A stretch of DNA of 64,000 nucleotides from Pegea sp. RAD2-039 (taxonomy: Eukaryota; Chordata; Thaliacea; Salpida; Salpidae), in contig JAQGEQ010000179.1 in the NCBI GenBank assembly GCA_034620365.1, positions 1,096,665-1,160,664 of the forward strand, in the 5' to 3' direction. Shown here one piece after another: positions 23,255 through 35,286 of this stretch. The notes beneath the pieces are model-generated. The model was not told the origin of the DNA and did not search any database. It worked only from the letters and a program-made list of their open reading frames with translations. Positions within the stretch are counted from its first letter, which is position 1; each line of letters starts with the position of its first letter. The translations under genes and the position numbers were made by a program.

Positions 23255-25730
23255 ATGGAGTCTAAAATAATTTTCTCAACGGTTTCTGTGATAATTTTGA
23301 TTACATTTTCTTTTTGTAAAGCTTCAGTTATTGAATTTGATGAAAAGTAAGTTTAGGCTGAAATTTAAGTAATTTTTTTGTATTTTATTGAAATTATTTT
23401 TATCAAGGTTTATTTATCTCATCTTTTAATTAATATAAAAAGAAACTATATATAATATTAGTTTATTTATTATTATTATTATTTAAGTATTAGTTTGAAA
23501 CTTAAAAAAAAGTTTTAGTCTAATCTATATTTTGTAAGTTTTTTATTTGTTCCAGCAAAGAAAACTATTTTTTATACTAATTTATTAAGCTTTCTAATTA
23601 ATTTTAACTTATTAAATAAATACTCTTTCTATAAAAGCTTTTAATGTATTTATAAAAAAACAAATTTCATCTGAAGATTACTTCTAAAAAACCTGATTGT
23701 TTCAACAGATTTCCATCAACATCTAAACAAGGTAATTGGCTTGTAATGTTTTACGCACCTTGGTGTGGACATTGTAAACATTTGGAACCAACTTGGAAAG
23801 AATTATCACAAGCAATGCAAGTTCTACATCCAGATGTTAATGTGGGAAGACTTGATTGCACCAAGTGAGTCCTTAAAATCAGTTAAACATCAAAATCTTT
23901 TTCTGATCTCTACAGGTACTCCAATATTGCTACTTTGTACGGAGTTCGAGGCTTCCCCACCATTAAGTTTATCCGTGATGGAGTCTCACATGACTATAAG
24001 GGTCCTAGATCGACATCTCATCTCATCAATTTTGTGGAAAAAGTTTCAGGGTTTCTACGGTTTTCATCTTGATCTTTGAATGTGAAATTTTCTTTCTTTC
24101 AGACCTATCATCACCAAATTAGATTCTGAAGAATCTTTAAAAGAACAGATCCAAAAGAACGAAGTTTTATTTGTATTTATAGGAACAGATGCAGATGTTT
24201 TGTGGAAGACTTTTTCGGAAGCTGCAAAAATGCTTTATACTGAGATCAGTTTTTTCTCCATACATCCAAATCTTATCCAAGTTAGTTTCATACAACTTCT
24301 ACAATTTGATCTTTAAAGTCTTGGACAGAAAATGAAGTTGAAGACTTTATCTTTGGTGGTTTTCAAAGATGAAGGTGTCTTTTATCTTCCTTCGGATATA
24401 AAATCTTCATCAGAAGTTGTGATGTGGATTAAAGCTGAAAGTATTCCAAACTTTCCGATGCTTGAAGGTAAGAAAAAGATTTGATGATGAAGAGCCTTAT
24501 GAAGATTTACAGGAAAGAATTTTGCAAAATTGAAGTCTGCTGGTCGAAAGCTGGCCATTGTAGCTTCTGATGTAAAAGGTGGTCAACTGAATCAATCAGT
24601 TTCTCATTTAGCTGCTACTAAAAGTGAAAAGTTGACTTTTTGTTGGACTCTTGGATCAGAAGTTGTCAACAGTTTAACTTATAGGTTCCTATATTTATTA
24701 AATTTGTTATTTCTTACAAAATATTTTTACAGCACAATTTCAACTCCAAATTTAGTTGTTTATGACCCTCTAAAACAAAATTATTATTTACTTCGAGATT
24801 ACACTGAACAAGATTCAGTTGAAGACATTAAAGAATTCCTGCTCAAAGTAAAAAATGGAAAGATTAACCCTCTTGGAGGTTTTAGTGTATGGCAGCAAAC
24901 GAAACGGGCTGTTTTTGATTTGGTGTTTTCTTTTTTTGTAAGTTTTTATGTTAATTTTATATTAAATTTAAAATATTTGATATTTAAATAACTACTTGAA
25001 GGATTCTCTTCTGACTTAATTATCTTAACAAGAAATTATAATTCTTGAGAAGTTAATGATTAAGTTGAAAGTTTATTTAATTTTTTTGTCATCATTTTCA
25101 TTATTTGTGACTATTCTTTATTAAAAGTAATTTTCAAATTTCAACAAAATTAAATTTTGAATATTTTTGTATGTTAAAAAAGCTGTTTCAAATCTCTAAA
25201 ATTTCAGTTGAAATTTTGAAAATGTTTATTTGATTTGCAAAATGCTTTTTTAAAACTTTCTAAATTTTTTATTTTACAATTTTTCTACTTTTCAAATTTT
25301 TATTGATAAATCTTTAACTTTGTTAAACCAAAAATCAATTAAAATTCACATCCTTGTTGAAGGCTTTATCGAAATCTTTCACCAAATTAAAGAACATCTC
25401 TTGTAGTTTCAAACATTGTTTTATCTTCCAATTATTCTGATCTTCAAACTCTAACCATTTTGTCTCAGGGTCGCATTTAAAATTAATCTTCATTTTCAGG
25501 ACTTCTTCAAGACCTCTCCAATTCTTGCTTCTGTTATCATCGTCATCCCAACGATCTTCATCTCCTTCCTTTGTGTCTGCATCTGCACGATGGCTGATGT
25601 TGATGATGTCAACGGAAGTGATTACGACTCGGAACTCGATGATGAAAATCTTCCTGATTATGTAGATGAAGAAAGTCCTCCAGATGTTGATCCTGATTCA
25701 GTAGTTCGAAGAAGAATTATACAAAATTAA
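23255..25730 (+). CDS. TMX3: TMX3-like transmembrane protein disulfide isomerase
   Basis: ER-resident oxidoreductase that forms or isomerises disulfides in secretory proteins. Exons 23255-23346, 23709-23864, 23916-24050, 24103-24280, 24329-24467, 24513-24684, 24733-24937, 25500-25730; 435 aa, phases consistent. Signal peptide MESKIIFSTVSVIILITFSF; a thioredoxin domain with APWCGHCKH and the cis-proline loop GVRGFPT; redox-inactive b-type regions; a C-terminal TM segment (ILASVIIVIPTIFISFLCVC) and an acidic tail. A single active CxxC plus a C-terminal TM fits TMX3 rather than soluble PDIs. The tail ends RRRIIQN, not a canonical KKxx or KDEL. Acceptor-like GCTTAG at 23246-23251, 3 nt before the ATG; poly(A) signal at 25774-25779. 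Confidence 0.92.
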
Positions 25731-26104
25731 GAAGATTGTATCTTTGATTAGTTTTTTTGAAGCATTTAGTTGGAATAAATCAAATTTGTTGTCTCAATTT
25801 TTCAACTTCTACTTTGAATTATTTGTTTAGTTTTAAATGAAGATTACTCAAAAAATCTTTAAAAAAATCTTTCATTGAGAGACAGATCGGGATGAGAAAT
25901 TTCAACTATTTTTAACTGATTCGAATTTTTCAACAAATGTTTGACTTAAAACGTTAAGGACTTCTTAAAAACCTCTAGCAAGATGTTTGTTTCAAACTGC
26001 GTCTTCTTCTACATTAAATTTCTGATAAATGTAAGATAAATTTGTGTTTTTACGAAAAAGTTCACTCGTTAAAGTTCAAATGTGCTTAAAAGCCAGATAT
26101 TTGA

Positions 26105-27020
26105 AAAACAGATCTAAGAGTTTCATGTGTCTTCCGATGCAATATACCTTAATTCAAGATCTAATAGATGTATTTTCAATGCAGCACGTCTAAAGGCGAA
26201 GAGTAAGGTAAAAAAGATCACCATTCGTGACTTGCTTTTTGCTGATGACGCAGCAACCGTTGAACATTCAGCAAAAGACCAACAGATGCTGATGAACCGA
26301 TTTTTATCAGCCAATACAGACTTAAGATTGAAAATAAACCTAAAAAAAAAAGACAACTGTTCATAGCCAAGCGTTCGACAGCTAATCAACATTAATGGCT
26401 GTGACGTTGATGCTGTAGATAATTATGTCTACCTTCGCTCAAAAATAACATTATCAGAATCTTTGGAAGTCAAGATAATAACATCAACAGCCACATCGGT
26501 AAAGCATCTGGTACATTTGTACATCTTACCTCCAGGGTCAGGGATAATCCAAAATTATCCATCAAAACTAAGGCTGCCATTTATAGAACCTTTGTTTGCT
26601 GTTGTACGTCAGCGAAACTTCGTCAGAGGTAAAGAAAATAATTTCAACACTTTTCGCTTTTATTGTCTTCTTCGTATCTGACGTACAAGGTGGTAACAAC
26701 AGATCTCAAACAGGAAAGTCTAGAAGCGCAATGATCTGACAACAATGTACAGCATTCTAAGCAAGTAAAAGCTTCGCTAACTGGAAGACGGGATCGCAAA
26801 GAATCTGTTGTAAGGAAACTACCAAAAGAAAAACGCAGCATCGGCCGTCCTTGTCTTCACTTTAAGGATACAATCAAGTGTGATCTGAAATCACTCAGCA
26901 TCGACGCCTGTAATTCGGGAGATATTGCAGCAGATCGTTTTGAATGGCGCTCTTTACTCTGCAAGCAACTCAAGGATATAGAAGACAAACTAATTTCAAA
27001 AAATAGGAAGAAATTGTAAA
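26105..27020 (+). mobile_element. Decayed RTE-like LINE copy
   Basis: Contains the RT box RDLLFADDAATVEHSAKD, a TDLRLKINLKK stretch, and further on, after several frameshifts, IGRPCLHFKDTIK and AADRFEWRSLL, the usual C-terminal end of RTE-type ORF2. Stops and frameshifts occur throughout. The first 160 bp are nearly identical to an inverted copy at about 29943-30110. Confidence 0.88.
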
Positions 27021-27673
27021 AAAAATTACACCCAACTTAGCTGTACATGATCTAATTTGGTCTGTATTATTAGAGGTCATTAAAATTAGATTCCATTAAT
27101 ATTTTTTCATGTTGGGTACTTCCCAAAATGAAAATCTGCTTACAAGTCCGCGGTGTTGAGTTTAGTTGCAAAATTAAAATTCTTAAACTGAAGTTAATGT
27201 TTTGAAAATTTCTAAGAATTAAATGTTTTCAGCTCTTATTAAATACATTTTTTAGATATTCTACAATGTTGTGATATGTTAGAACTTAATTGTAAATTTA
27301 ATAAAAGAATTTTTTTACAAATATATAAAAACTTCTAATTACTTATCTGTATAAATTTTACATACGCTTAAATTTACATAATTATTTTTACTGTATTTTT
27401 CATTAACTATTTATATCATTATTTAGTAAAATTCAACGTTAAATTCTGATGTAACAGATTGCTCTACTTGAATATTAAAAGCTTTCAAATTAGTATATCT
27501 AAAAATTATAATTTTTTGAACTTGACTCAGTTTAGGTGAAGTTAGTCTTTTTTTTATAAACTATTTTCTAGTTTGAATTAAAAAAAATCTGTGGAGAAAA
27601 AATTTTAAAGTTGTTTGTATAGCTAACAATTAGTCTTAATATTAAGAAAAATTTCAGAAAAATTTTGTATTTT

Positions 27674-28384
27674 ATGTTTAAAAATTTATTGAGAAAAATG
27701 CCATTTTATGCAGTTCATGTTGGCAGGAAAGCTGGTGTGTTTCAAGATTGGTCCAGCTGTAACAAACAAGTTCAACATTTTAAAGGAGCAAAATATAAAA
27801 AGTTTGCAACACATCAAGAAGCAGAAGAATTTGTGAAAATTGGATTTAAATGTATGAACAAAAGAAAAAAAGGAGACCCCCCCATTGGTGAAAGTGGGGA
27901 AGTCCCTGAAAAAAAGAAGAAATATGAAGATGGTGAGATTCCGAAAGTTTATACTGATGGAGCTTGTTCTAATAACCAGTCTATAAAAGCCTCTGCTGGT
28001 TTTGGTGTTTGGTGGGGTGACAATCATCATTTAAACCTTTCATGTAAATTAGCAGGAAGACAAACCAATCAGCGAGCAGAATTAGCTGCAATTGATGCAG
28101 CAATCAAACAAGCAATTGCAGCAAATATCCGCAAGATCTGTATCTGCACTGATTCAAAGTTCTCGATCGACTGCATCACAAAGTGGTCACAAAATTGGAT
28201 CAAAAACAATTGGAAGAAGTCTGACGGCAGTGACGTCATTCATCGAGAAGAATTAGAAGAGATTCTGAAGTCATTGGAAAAAGTTGAAGTCATCTGGAAA
28301 CATATCAAAGGGCATTCTGGTAACTATGGCAATGAGATGGCTGATAAGCTTGCAGTTGAAGGAATTAACAACAAATTAACTTGA
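27674..28384 (+). CDS. RNASEH1: Ribonuclease H1 (single exon)
   Basis: Cleaves the RNA strand of RNA:DNA hybrids in nucleus and mitochondria. N-terminal hybrid-binding domain (FYAVHVGRKAGVF, YKKFATHQEAEEFV), a basic linker, then the RNase H fold with VYTDGACSNN (Asp), QRAELAAI (Glu), CTDSKFS (Asp), GHSGNYGNEMAD (His, Asp): the DEDD set is complete. 236 aa from the first ATG at 27674. A second in-frame ATG at 27698 starts MPFYAV, exactly at the hybrid-binding domain, so the first nine residues (MFKNLLRKM) could be a mitochondrial presequence. No introns, unlike most neighbours. TTTCAG at 27652-27657 lies 16 nt before the ATG. Poly(A) signal at 28425-28430. One exonic palindrome encodes SDVI. 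Confidence 0.95.
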   Translation: MFKNLLRKMPFYAVHVGRKAGVFQDWSSCNKQVQHFKGAKYKKFATHQEAEEFVKIGFKCMNKRKKGDPPIGESGEVPEKKKKYEDGEIPKVYTDGACSNNQSIKASAGFGVWWGDNHHLNLSCKLAGRQTNQRAELAAIDAAIKQAIAANIRKICICTDSKFSIDCITKWSQNWIKNNWKKSDGSDVIHREELEEILKSLEKVEVIWKHIKGHSGNYGNEMADKLAVEGINNKLT

Positions 28385-29049
28385 AGGTTTTCAAATTTTC
28401 TTTTATTTCATTTTTTGTTTGCAAAATAAAAAAAAAATAATTTTCTTTAAAATCTTTTGTTTTTCTTTATTGAGGTTTTAAGTGAGTTTTTTGATAAGCA
28501 TTTTAGTATTTAATTATTTTTAAGCTTTTTGATTTCATAGATTATTATCATTAACTAATTAACCAAAATCTGTTTATATTAAAATTAATAAAACTGTTTG
28601 GAATTTGTATTTGTTAGATGCCAGTTTTTTTTATTTCTAGCTGTTAACCTTTAAAAATATACAATTTCATAATTTAGTTTGAAATTATAAAAAAAACGTT
28701 CTATGTAAAAGGTTTTCAAGTAAACTTTAACTTCTTCCATAGTCATAAATTGATTTTCAAAATTAAAACGTTTCTTGATAAATAGAAAGTAACAACATTT
28801 TTTATACTTTTACCTATTTAGTTATTAAACTCATGGCTGCGAGTGACAAATCCTACAGATCTTATAGCAAACAAAAACTAAGCGTTATCAGCGGAGAGGT
28901 GATTGAAAAGCAAGTATTATAATTTAAAATTAATATATAAAGAATAGAAAGTTTGTAGATTTACGGTAAACCGTAAATTATCAATCAAAAGTCTAACATG
29001 ACGAAATAGGAGAAGAAAGTGAAGAAACTAGGAAAGTTGAATATCACTT

Positions 29050-29925
29050 GTGAAGAAATTACATAAATCCTATCATTCTAGTATCATTTTTTTAATGTAA
29101 GAGATGTTGATGTAGTGATGGAATCGGGGAAGGAATTCCAAACCTTAGATACCTTATTAAAAAAGCTGTTACTCCATTGGATGTTATTAAAGTTGCTGAG
29201 CGGTTTAGTTTTGAATGAAGAACCTTTGAGGATGTATGGGACATTGTGATCTTCAAAGTATTCTATGAAGCTAAGATGGCACAAACCATTAATAATTTCA
29301 ATTAGTAATCCAAGCTCAGAAAAAAGTCGTTGATATTACAAGGGTTATTAGCTTATAGAGAAGGTCTTCGTATGAGGAAAAGGTATTCCACATCTATGAA
29401 AATTTTTTCCTGGTGAATGATCTTTGGACGGATTCAAGCTTTGTATTATCTTTTTTAAGGTGAGGACTCCACAAGGATGAGTTGAACTCTAATTTAGGAT
29501 GGGATGCAGTGAAAAGAGTTCAAATTTTTCTTGCATTAAAGGATTTAAGAACATGATATGAAGTTAATGAACCAATTCTGAACAAATTTGTGTGGTGAGT
29601 CTATTTTAAGTCTTTAGAAATAAAGATTCTGTGGTCTTTAATGGCCTGACATTAGGAGATTTTAGTGTTGTCTAAATAACAGTAAGTTGATGTTGAGTTA
29701 GAGCGTGAAGTTTTATTTATTGACAAGTGAAGACATTTGTCGGTGGCGAGCTTGAGTTGTCTCGAGTGAAGCCATAGATTAGTGGATTCAAAAGAAGATT
29801 GAAGAGCAAGTGGTTTAGTACTACAGAGTTTGGCATCGTTGACAAAAAGCATCAAGTTTCCAGAATCATTTAGTTACATAGAACTATCTGTAATGTCATT
29901 AATATGAATAATGAAAATTAGTTTT
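29050..29925 (-). mobile_element. Decayed CR1/Jockey-like LINE, 3' half of RT
   Basis: Minus-strand translation gives LMLFVNDAKLCSTK (a degraded FADD box), LHSRQLKLATDKCLHLSI, YLDNTKIS, and near the 3' end FFNKVSKVWNSFPDSI, the typical end of CR1/Jockey-type ORF2 (WNxLP). Frames are broken between. The same family occurs at 4.7-5.2 kb and 55.2-55.6 kb. Confidence 0.8.
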
Positions 29926-29942
29926 TACTAATATGGAATGTC

Positions 29943-30110
29943 TTTTGCTGAATGTTTAACGGTTGCTGCGTCACCGGCAAAAAGCAAGTCACGAATGGTG
30001 ATCTTTTTTACCTTACTCTTCGCCTTTAGACGTGCTGCATTGAAAATACATCTGTTAGATCTTGAATTAAGGTATATTGCATCGGAAGACACATGAAACT
30101 CTTGTTTTAG
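29943..30110 (-). mobile_element. RTE-like LINE fragment, inverted copy
   Basis: About 98% identical by eye to 26118-26279 on the opposite strand (SSDAIYLNSRSNRCIF...RDLLFAGDAATVKHSAKD). The catalytic FADD is FAGD here. It abuts the CR1/Jockey-like fragment to its left. Confidence 0.85.
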
Positions 30111-30119
30111 TAACATTGG

Positions 30120-30800
30120 AAAGAAAATTTCAACGAGCGTTGAGGCACATTCCTACTCCGTTTTTGATAGAAAATGGTTCAGAGCAACTTTTATTGTGCT
30201 GAACTGTTGCCTTAGTATTATTTTGAAATGATTTCACCGTATTAAAGAGGCTTAATCAATCTTGAACAGTATCAAGAACAGATTTTTTTACTGACGAGGT
30301 CGAAAGCTTTAATGATGTGAATACCAAATTTTTAAATATTTTGTTCTGTTTTAGGTTTTTTCCCATAAGTATTTATAAAAATATTTCGTTCTTGAAAATG
30401 TATTTTTTCACATACAAATTAAGTCTTTGTTTAAATTTTTAATTTTAACTATTTTGGTAAAATGATTTTTTATTTTCCTAAATATTCTTATTTAATACTT
30501 AAATTTTGATTTATTATTAGACACTTAAGTAAATTTTAGGAAATTTAGAAGGAAGAGTAATCTAAAATAATTTTATAAAAATATTTAATTAGATAAATCA
30601 AATACTAAAATTAAAGTTGGTTTATTCAAATTTTTTTAAATTTTATATGTTTGTATAAAATACATAACATTTTCAAATGCTTTACTAGGTACTTTTATAA
30701 AACTAATTTTTGGTAAATCTTATAAAAATAAATTGAATGAATAATAATCAATTAAAAATCTTTTTCACTTAATTCAAATTTATATTTTGAATTTTTCAAA
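30120..30800. other. AT-rich intergenic DNA
   Basis: Between the LINE fragments and WWOX. Nothing further is supported. Confidence 0.5.
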
Positions 30801-30843
30801 CTCAGGGAAATTTTCTCAAATTATTTTTGATTGAAACTTGAAA

Positions 30844-33130
30844 ATGGATATAATTGATGAAACAGATAGTGAAGATGAATTACCAACCGGATGGGAAGAA
30901 AGGGCAACTCCAGAAGGTTGGGTTTATTATGCAAAGTTAGTTTTATTAAAAAACATAATGAAACTGAATTTCAAAGTTTTCAGTCATTTATTAAAAACAA
31001 CAATTTGGGAACATCCAGTAACGAAGAAAAGGAGACGAGTTTCATCAAGTTTGTTTTATCATCAAATTAATTTGTTAAGATTCCAATTTTTTAGATAAAT
31101 AAAAGAATTATTATTTATTTATAAAAAAATAATTTTTTGATTTTAAAAATTCATTCAATTTTCAACTGAATTTGTTGATTAGTAAAAGTTTTATATTTTC
31201 TTTTTATCTGGTCAAAAAAATCAAATCAAAAACAAACAAGTTATTTGAAACTAATTGATGACTTGAAGATTACAAAGTGATGAAGAAGTCTGTGATTTGC
31301 TACTACTTCATCTAGTATCATCATAAAAACTTTGATTTAATCTAATTGATTGATCTAAAGTAAAAGAGAAGAGTTTCATAAAAGGCAGATGGGTCGATTT
31401 AGCATCTTCACTTGTAAAAATTCTTCCACGAAAACATCAAAGTAATCGATCTTCTAATTCACCACAAACCTTGTGTTGAATGGTGGAGTAGTGCCAGACT
31501 ACTTTGATGATTTTCCTAGAAATCGATTTTTATGAGGAATATTTCTTAGTACTAACATATCTTTTCAGATTTACCTTATGGATGGAAGAGATTAGTAGAT
31601 GAGCATGAACGGACTTTTTTCTTCGAGTATAGAACTATAATTTATAAAACTTTGCAAATTTTGAATAAATTTCATTTTTTGTAGTTCGATAAACGAAAGA
31701 AAGACTTACACAGACCCTCGGCTGGCTTTCTGCCAAGATATTGATTTATCAACCAGTAAAACCATCAAATATCGGTTTGATTCATATTCAACTGCTGCTA
31801 AAGTACTTCAAGGTTCAGATCTGAGTGGTAAAGTGGTCGTGGTTACTGGTGCAAACTCTGGTATTGGTTAGTTTCATCAAATTAAATATTTGAAAATAGG
31901 TTTGCTGAAAATATTTTGCTGAAGGTTTTGAAACTGCTAAATCCCTTGCACTACATGGTGCAAGTGTTGTGTTGGCCTGTAGAGATAAAAGCAAAGCAGA
32001 AAAAGCTGTAAAAGAAATCACAAAAGATCGCGTGAGGAGAAACTCTGTAAAATCTTCTTATAATATTCATCCAAATTAATTTCAGAAAGATGCAAAAGTG
32101 ATCCCGATGATTTGTGATCTTGCTTCTTTGAAAAGTATTCGAGATTTTGTGAAGAACTTTGCCACAAAAAATTTGTGAGTGAGAAATTTTAAGATTTCAT
32201 TTGTTGATCCTTTGATGTCCAGACCTCTTCATATCCTCATCTTAAATGCTGCTGTTATGATGTTGCCATGGCAACTTACTGAAGATAACATCGAAATGAC
32301 GTTTGCAGTTAATCACGTTGGAGGCTTTTATCTTACTCAACTACTTACAAGTATCTTGCTGAGATCAGCTCCTTCTCGTGTTGTTGTAGTCTCCTCTGAA
32401 TCACACAGGTTTCTCCTTGTTAAATCTGTTTGTTGTTTATTCAGTTTGTTGCTAATTCTGTTTTTTGTTGATTCTGTTAGTTGTTAATTCTATTTGTTGT
32501 AGGTTTCCGATGGGGGCTTACCCGATACAATTGAACAAATTGTCTCCAAATTATCATAATTTTTGGGCAATGGTTCAGTACAATCGAAGCAAACTTTGTA
32601 ATATTTTGTTCAGGTTCTCACATTTTCTATCAATTTTTAATATATTTATCTAAAAGTGAGATGTAAATTTACTTCTAGAATCTAACTGTTTTTTACTTCA
32701 ATTTTTATATTTTTCTAGCAATGAATTGAATCGGCGATTATGTAAACACGGTGTGACATGTAACTCATTACATCCGGGTAACTTGGTGTTCACCTCGCTT
32801 CCAAATTCATCCTATCTTCTCAAGTTTCTTTATACTATTGCGAAACCATTTACTAAATCTTTGGTAAGTTTATTTGTAAATGATAAAGTTTAAAAAGTAC
32901 GAATTTTCCAGCAACAATCTGCTGCTTGTAGTGTATTTGTAGCAACAGCACCTGAACTCACTAATGTTGGTGGTTTATATTTCAATAATTGCCATCAATG
33001 TGAACCAAGTAGTACAGCAGTTGATAAAACTGCTGCTAGAGATTTATGGAAAATAACAGAAGATCTGATTAAAGATCGGACTAAACATTGGTTTCAAGAT
33101 GTTTTTAAAAGTTTCAAAGATTTTTGTTGA
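30844..33130 (+). CDS. WWOX: WW domain-containing oxidoreductase
   Basis: Short-chain dehydrogenase with two WW domains that bind PPxY proteins; a tumour-suppressor and metabolic regulator in other animals. Ten exons: 30844-30935, 30984-31048, 31569-31626, 31685-31866, 31925-32031, 32086-32174, 32223-32408, 32503-32613, 32719-32863, 32912-33130; 417 aa (human about 414). WW1 is [10 protein letters not shown]...TIWEHP. WW2 is LPYGW...KTYTDP, with tyrosine replacing the second Trp as in human WW2. The SDR part has [12 protein letters not shown], and YNRSK (catalytic Tyr and Lys), then HPGN and GGLYFNNC. Intron 1 is 48 bp with no in-frame stop. Intron 2 carries a copy of the 196-bp interspersed repeat. 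Poly(A) signal at 33141-33146. The gene looks complete and functional. Confidence 0.97.
31243..31437. repeat. Interspersed repeat, copy 2 (about 195 bp)
   Basis: In WWOX intron 2. Nearly identical to 10808-11003, same orientation. Little divergence implies a recent copy event. Confidence 0.85.
32262..32275. promoter_or_regulatory. Perfect X-box palindrome inside a WWOX exon
   Basis: GTTGCCATGGCAAC, a perfect RFX consensus palindrome, encoding part of MLPWQL. May be coincidental with the coding sequence. Confidence 0.35.
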
Positions 33131-33149
33131 AAATTTCGCCAATAAAAAA

Positions 33150-35270
33150 TTCCTAAAAGTATTTTCAATTTTTTTAAATCAACAAATCGCTGAAAGTTCA
33201 ATCTTAAAAGTCCTCCGAATGATGACGTCACTACCACTCGCTTCAATGAACAATTAATCTTCAGATTAATAAGACTTTCAGCTATTTGCTTCACCTTTTT
33301 TCTTTTTGAATGTTTTTTCCAAATATTAAAGCTTCAAAACAACTTTATTTGAAGTCATCTGAACAACTTGAAACTAGTTGGTTGGTTTTAAGATGAAGCA
33401 TTTTGTGAGATTACTAGAAGTAAATTGAATTGACGCCAAGGTTCTGTCGATTACAAATAATTGAGCGAAGTAATAAAACCTAACTTGAAGGTCTCCGGAA
33501 AAATTCGTTTCTTTAAAAATGTTTTATTTGGGAATTTTATGTTTAGCAATTATTTTCTTCTTAATTAATTCTTTATTTTCTCCATATTAGAACATAGAAT
33601 ATAATTTCCATTTTTTTACAAATTTTCTTTAAAAAATACTTTTAAAAGTCTGCTTTTCATCTGTAAATAAATAATTATCAAATGAGATTTAAAAAGAATT
33701 AAATAAAGTTTTAATTTGATTAAATCACAATTATTTTTTCGTATTTGAACTTTTAAGAAAAAGTTTTTGATTTTCTAGCTAAATTAATTGAAGTAAAAAG
33801 TTATCTTTCATCAGACTATCTCATTTAAAGAAATTTATTTTTTAAATGTTTTTGAATTTCAATAGAAAATCGAATTAGACCTAGGATCTTTGAATTTTTT
33901 TTTGAAATGATTTTTATAATGTTTTCATAGAACTTAACATAAAAATAGAACTATCAAACAATTAATGACCAAGAAATTATAGTTTTTGAAATAATTTTAG
34001 AAAATAATTAATGTGATATATTGTTTTCTAAATAAACTTTGGATGTCTTCTGTAAGCTTGGTTCTCAGATAAAGAAGTTAATATTTCGTCTCTTAGAACT
34101 ATTAGTAGCTCATTGCAAAATGTCAAAATATTTCTTATCAAACACCAAAATCTCTCTGATCTAATGCCTAAAAATCTACTTTAAAGCTAAAAATCAGGCT
34201 AGAGTTCTTTGGAATCCAATTCTTGTGGTATGTATGGTTTGACTTTATTTTAAACTACAAACTATTAAAAAAGTGTTCAGCAAACTTAATAATTTCGATG
34301 ATGAAAATCTGCAAATAAAAACTTTATCAAAAAACAAAGTTAATGTAAAATTTGCTTCAAAAACTACCAGAGACTCATTAAGAAAAGTGTTTGCATATTT
34401 GGTTTGAAATATAAATGTAAACTGTTTTCAGTAAAATTATCAAAACAAGAAATTAATTTTCTCAGCTGATTAATATTTTAGGCAAAAAAATAAAGTATTT
34501 TGCATCTTCTACAATTTTGCTTGAATTTTGCATAATTACCATACGTTTACAAAAAAAAATGACCTTCCATATAATTTTGGATCATTATTTATGTAAGTAT
34601 TTGGTTATTAGTTATATGGCTTTTAGACACAGATCCGTTTGTGGGCTCTTAACGAGTATTTCAATTTCTACAGCTCACTGATAAGTTTATTAAGAGATTA
34701 GAAAAATGAAATCTAAAGTGTTTGACATTAGTTTGAAAAGATACAAATAGAATTAAGTAAAAAAGTGAAATATATATCAGCAAAACACTCTTTTTTTATT
34801 TCTATATAAACATTATTTTCACAACTTTTAAGATTATGAAAACAAAATAGATTTTTATTTAAATTTCACTGTCTGTCTGAAATCTTATTTTATTTTGAAA
34901 TTTGTTTATTTGAACAATTTGGAACAACAGTTTTTGTTGGGTATCTAATGAATAAGTTTTTGTAAAAGTTATTTATATTTTAGAAATTTTGTTTTAATAT
35001 GTAAACTTTATTTTTATTAACAGTTATGATTTTTAAATTTATTGCTTTTATTTTTATATTAAATTATTTAGTAAATATTGAGTATATATCATTCTTTCAG
35101 TTAAATATGATTATTATTAAGACTTTAGTAAAAGTGTTTTTAATCGAAATTTTGTTTTAATAATAAAATATTCATTATAAAAATTTGAACAAGTTTATAA
35201 TTATAATCTGTAAAAATTCATCTTAAAATATTTGAAAAATTTTAACTATTTTATTGAAATATAATTCAAT
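33150..35270. other. AT-rich intergenic DNA
   Basis: Apart from one TGACGTCA copy at about 33224, just past WWOX, nothing is recognisable. Confidence 0.6.
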
Positions 35271-35286
35271 TTAATCAACATTTCAG

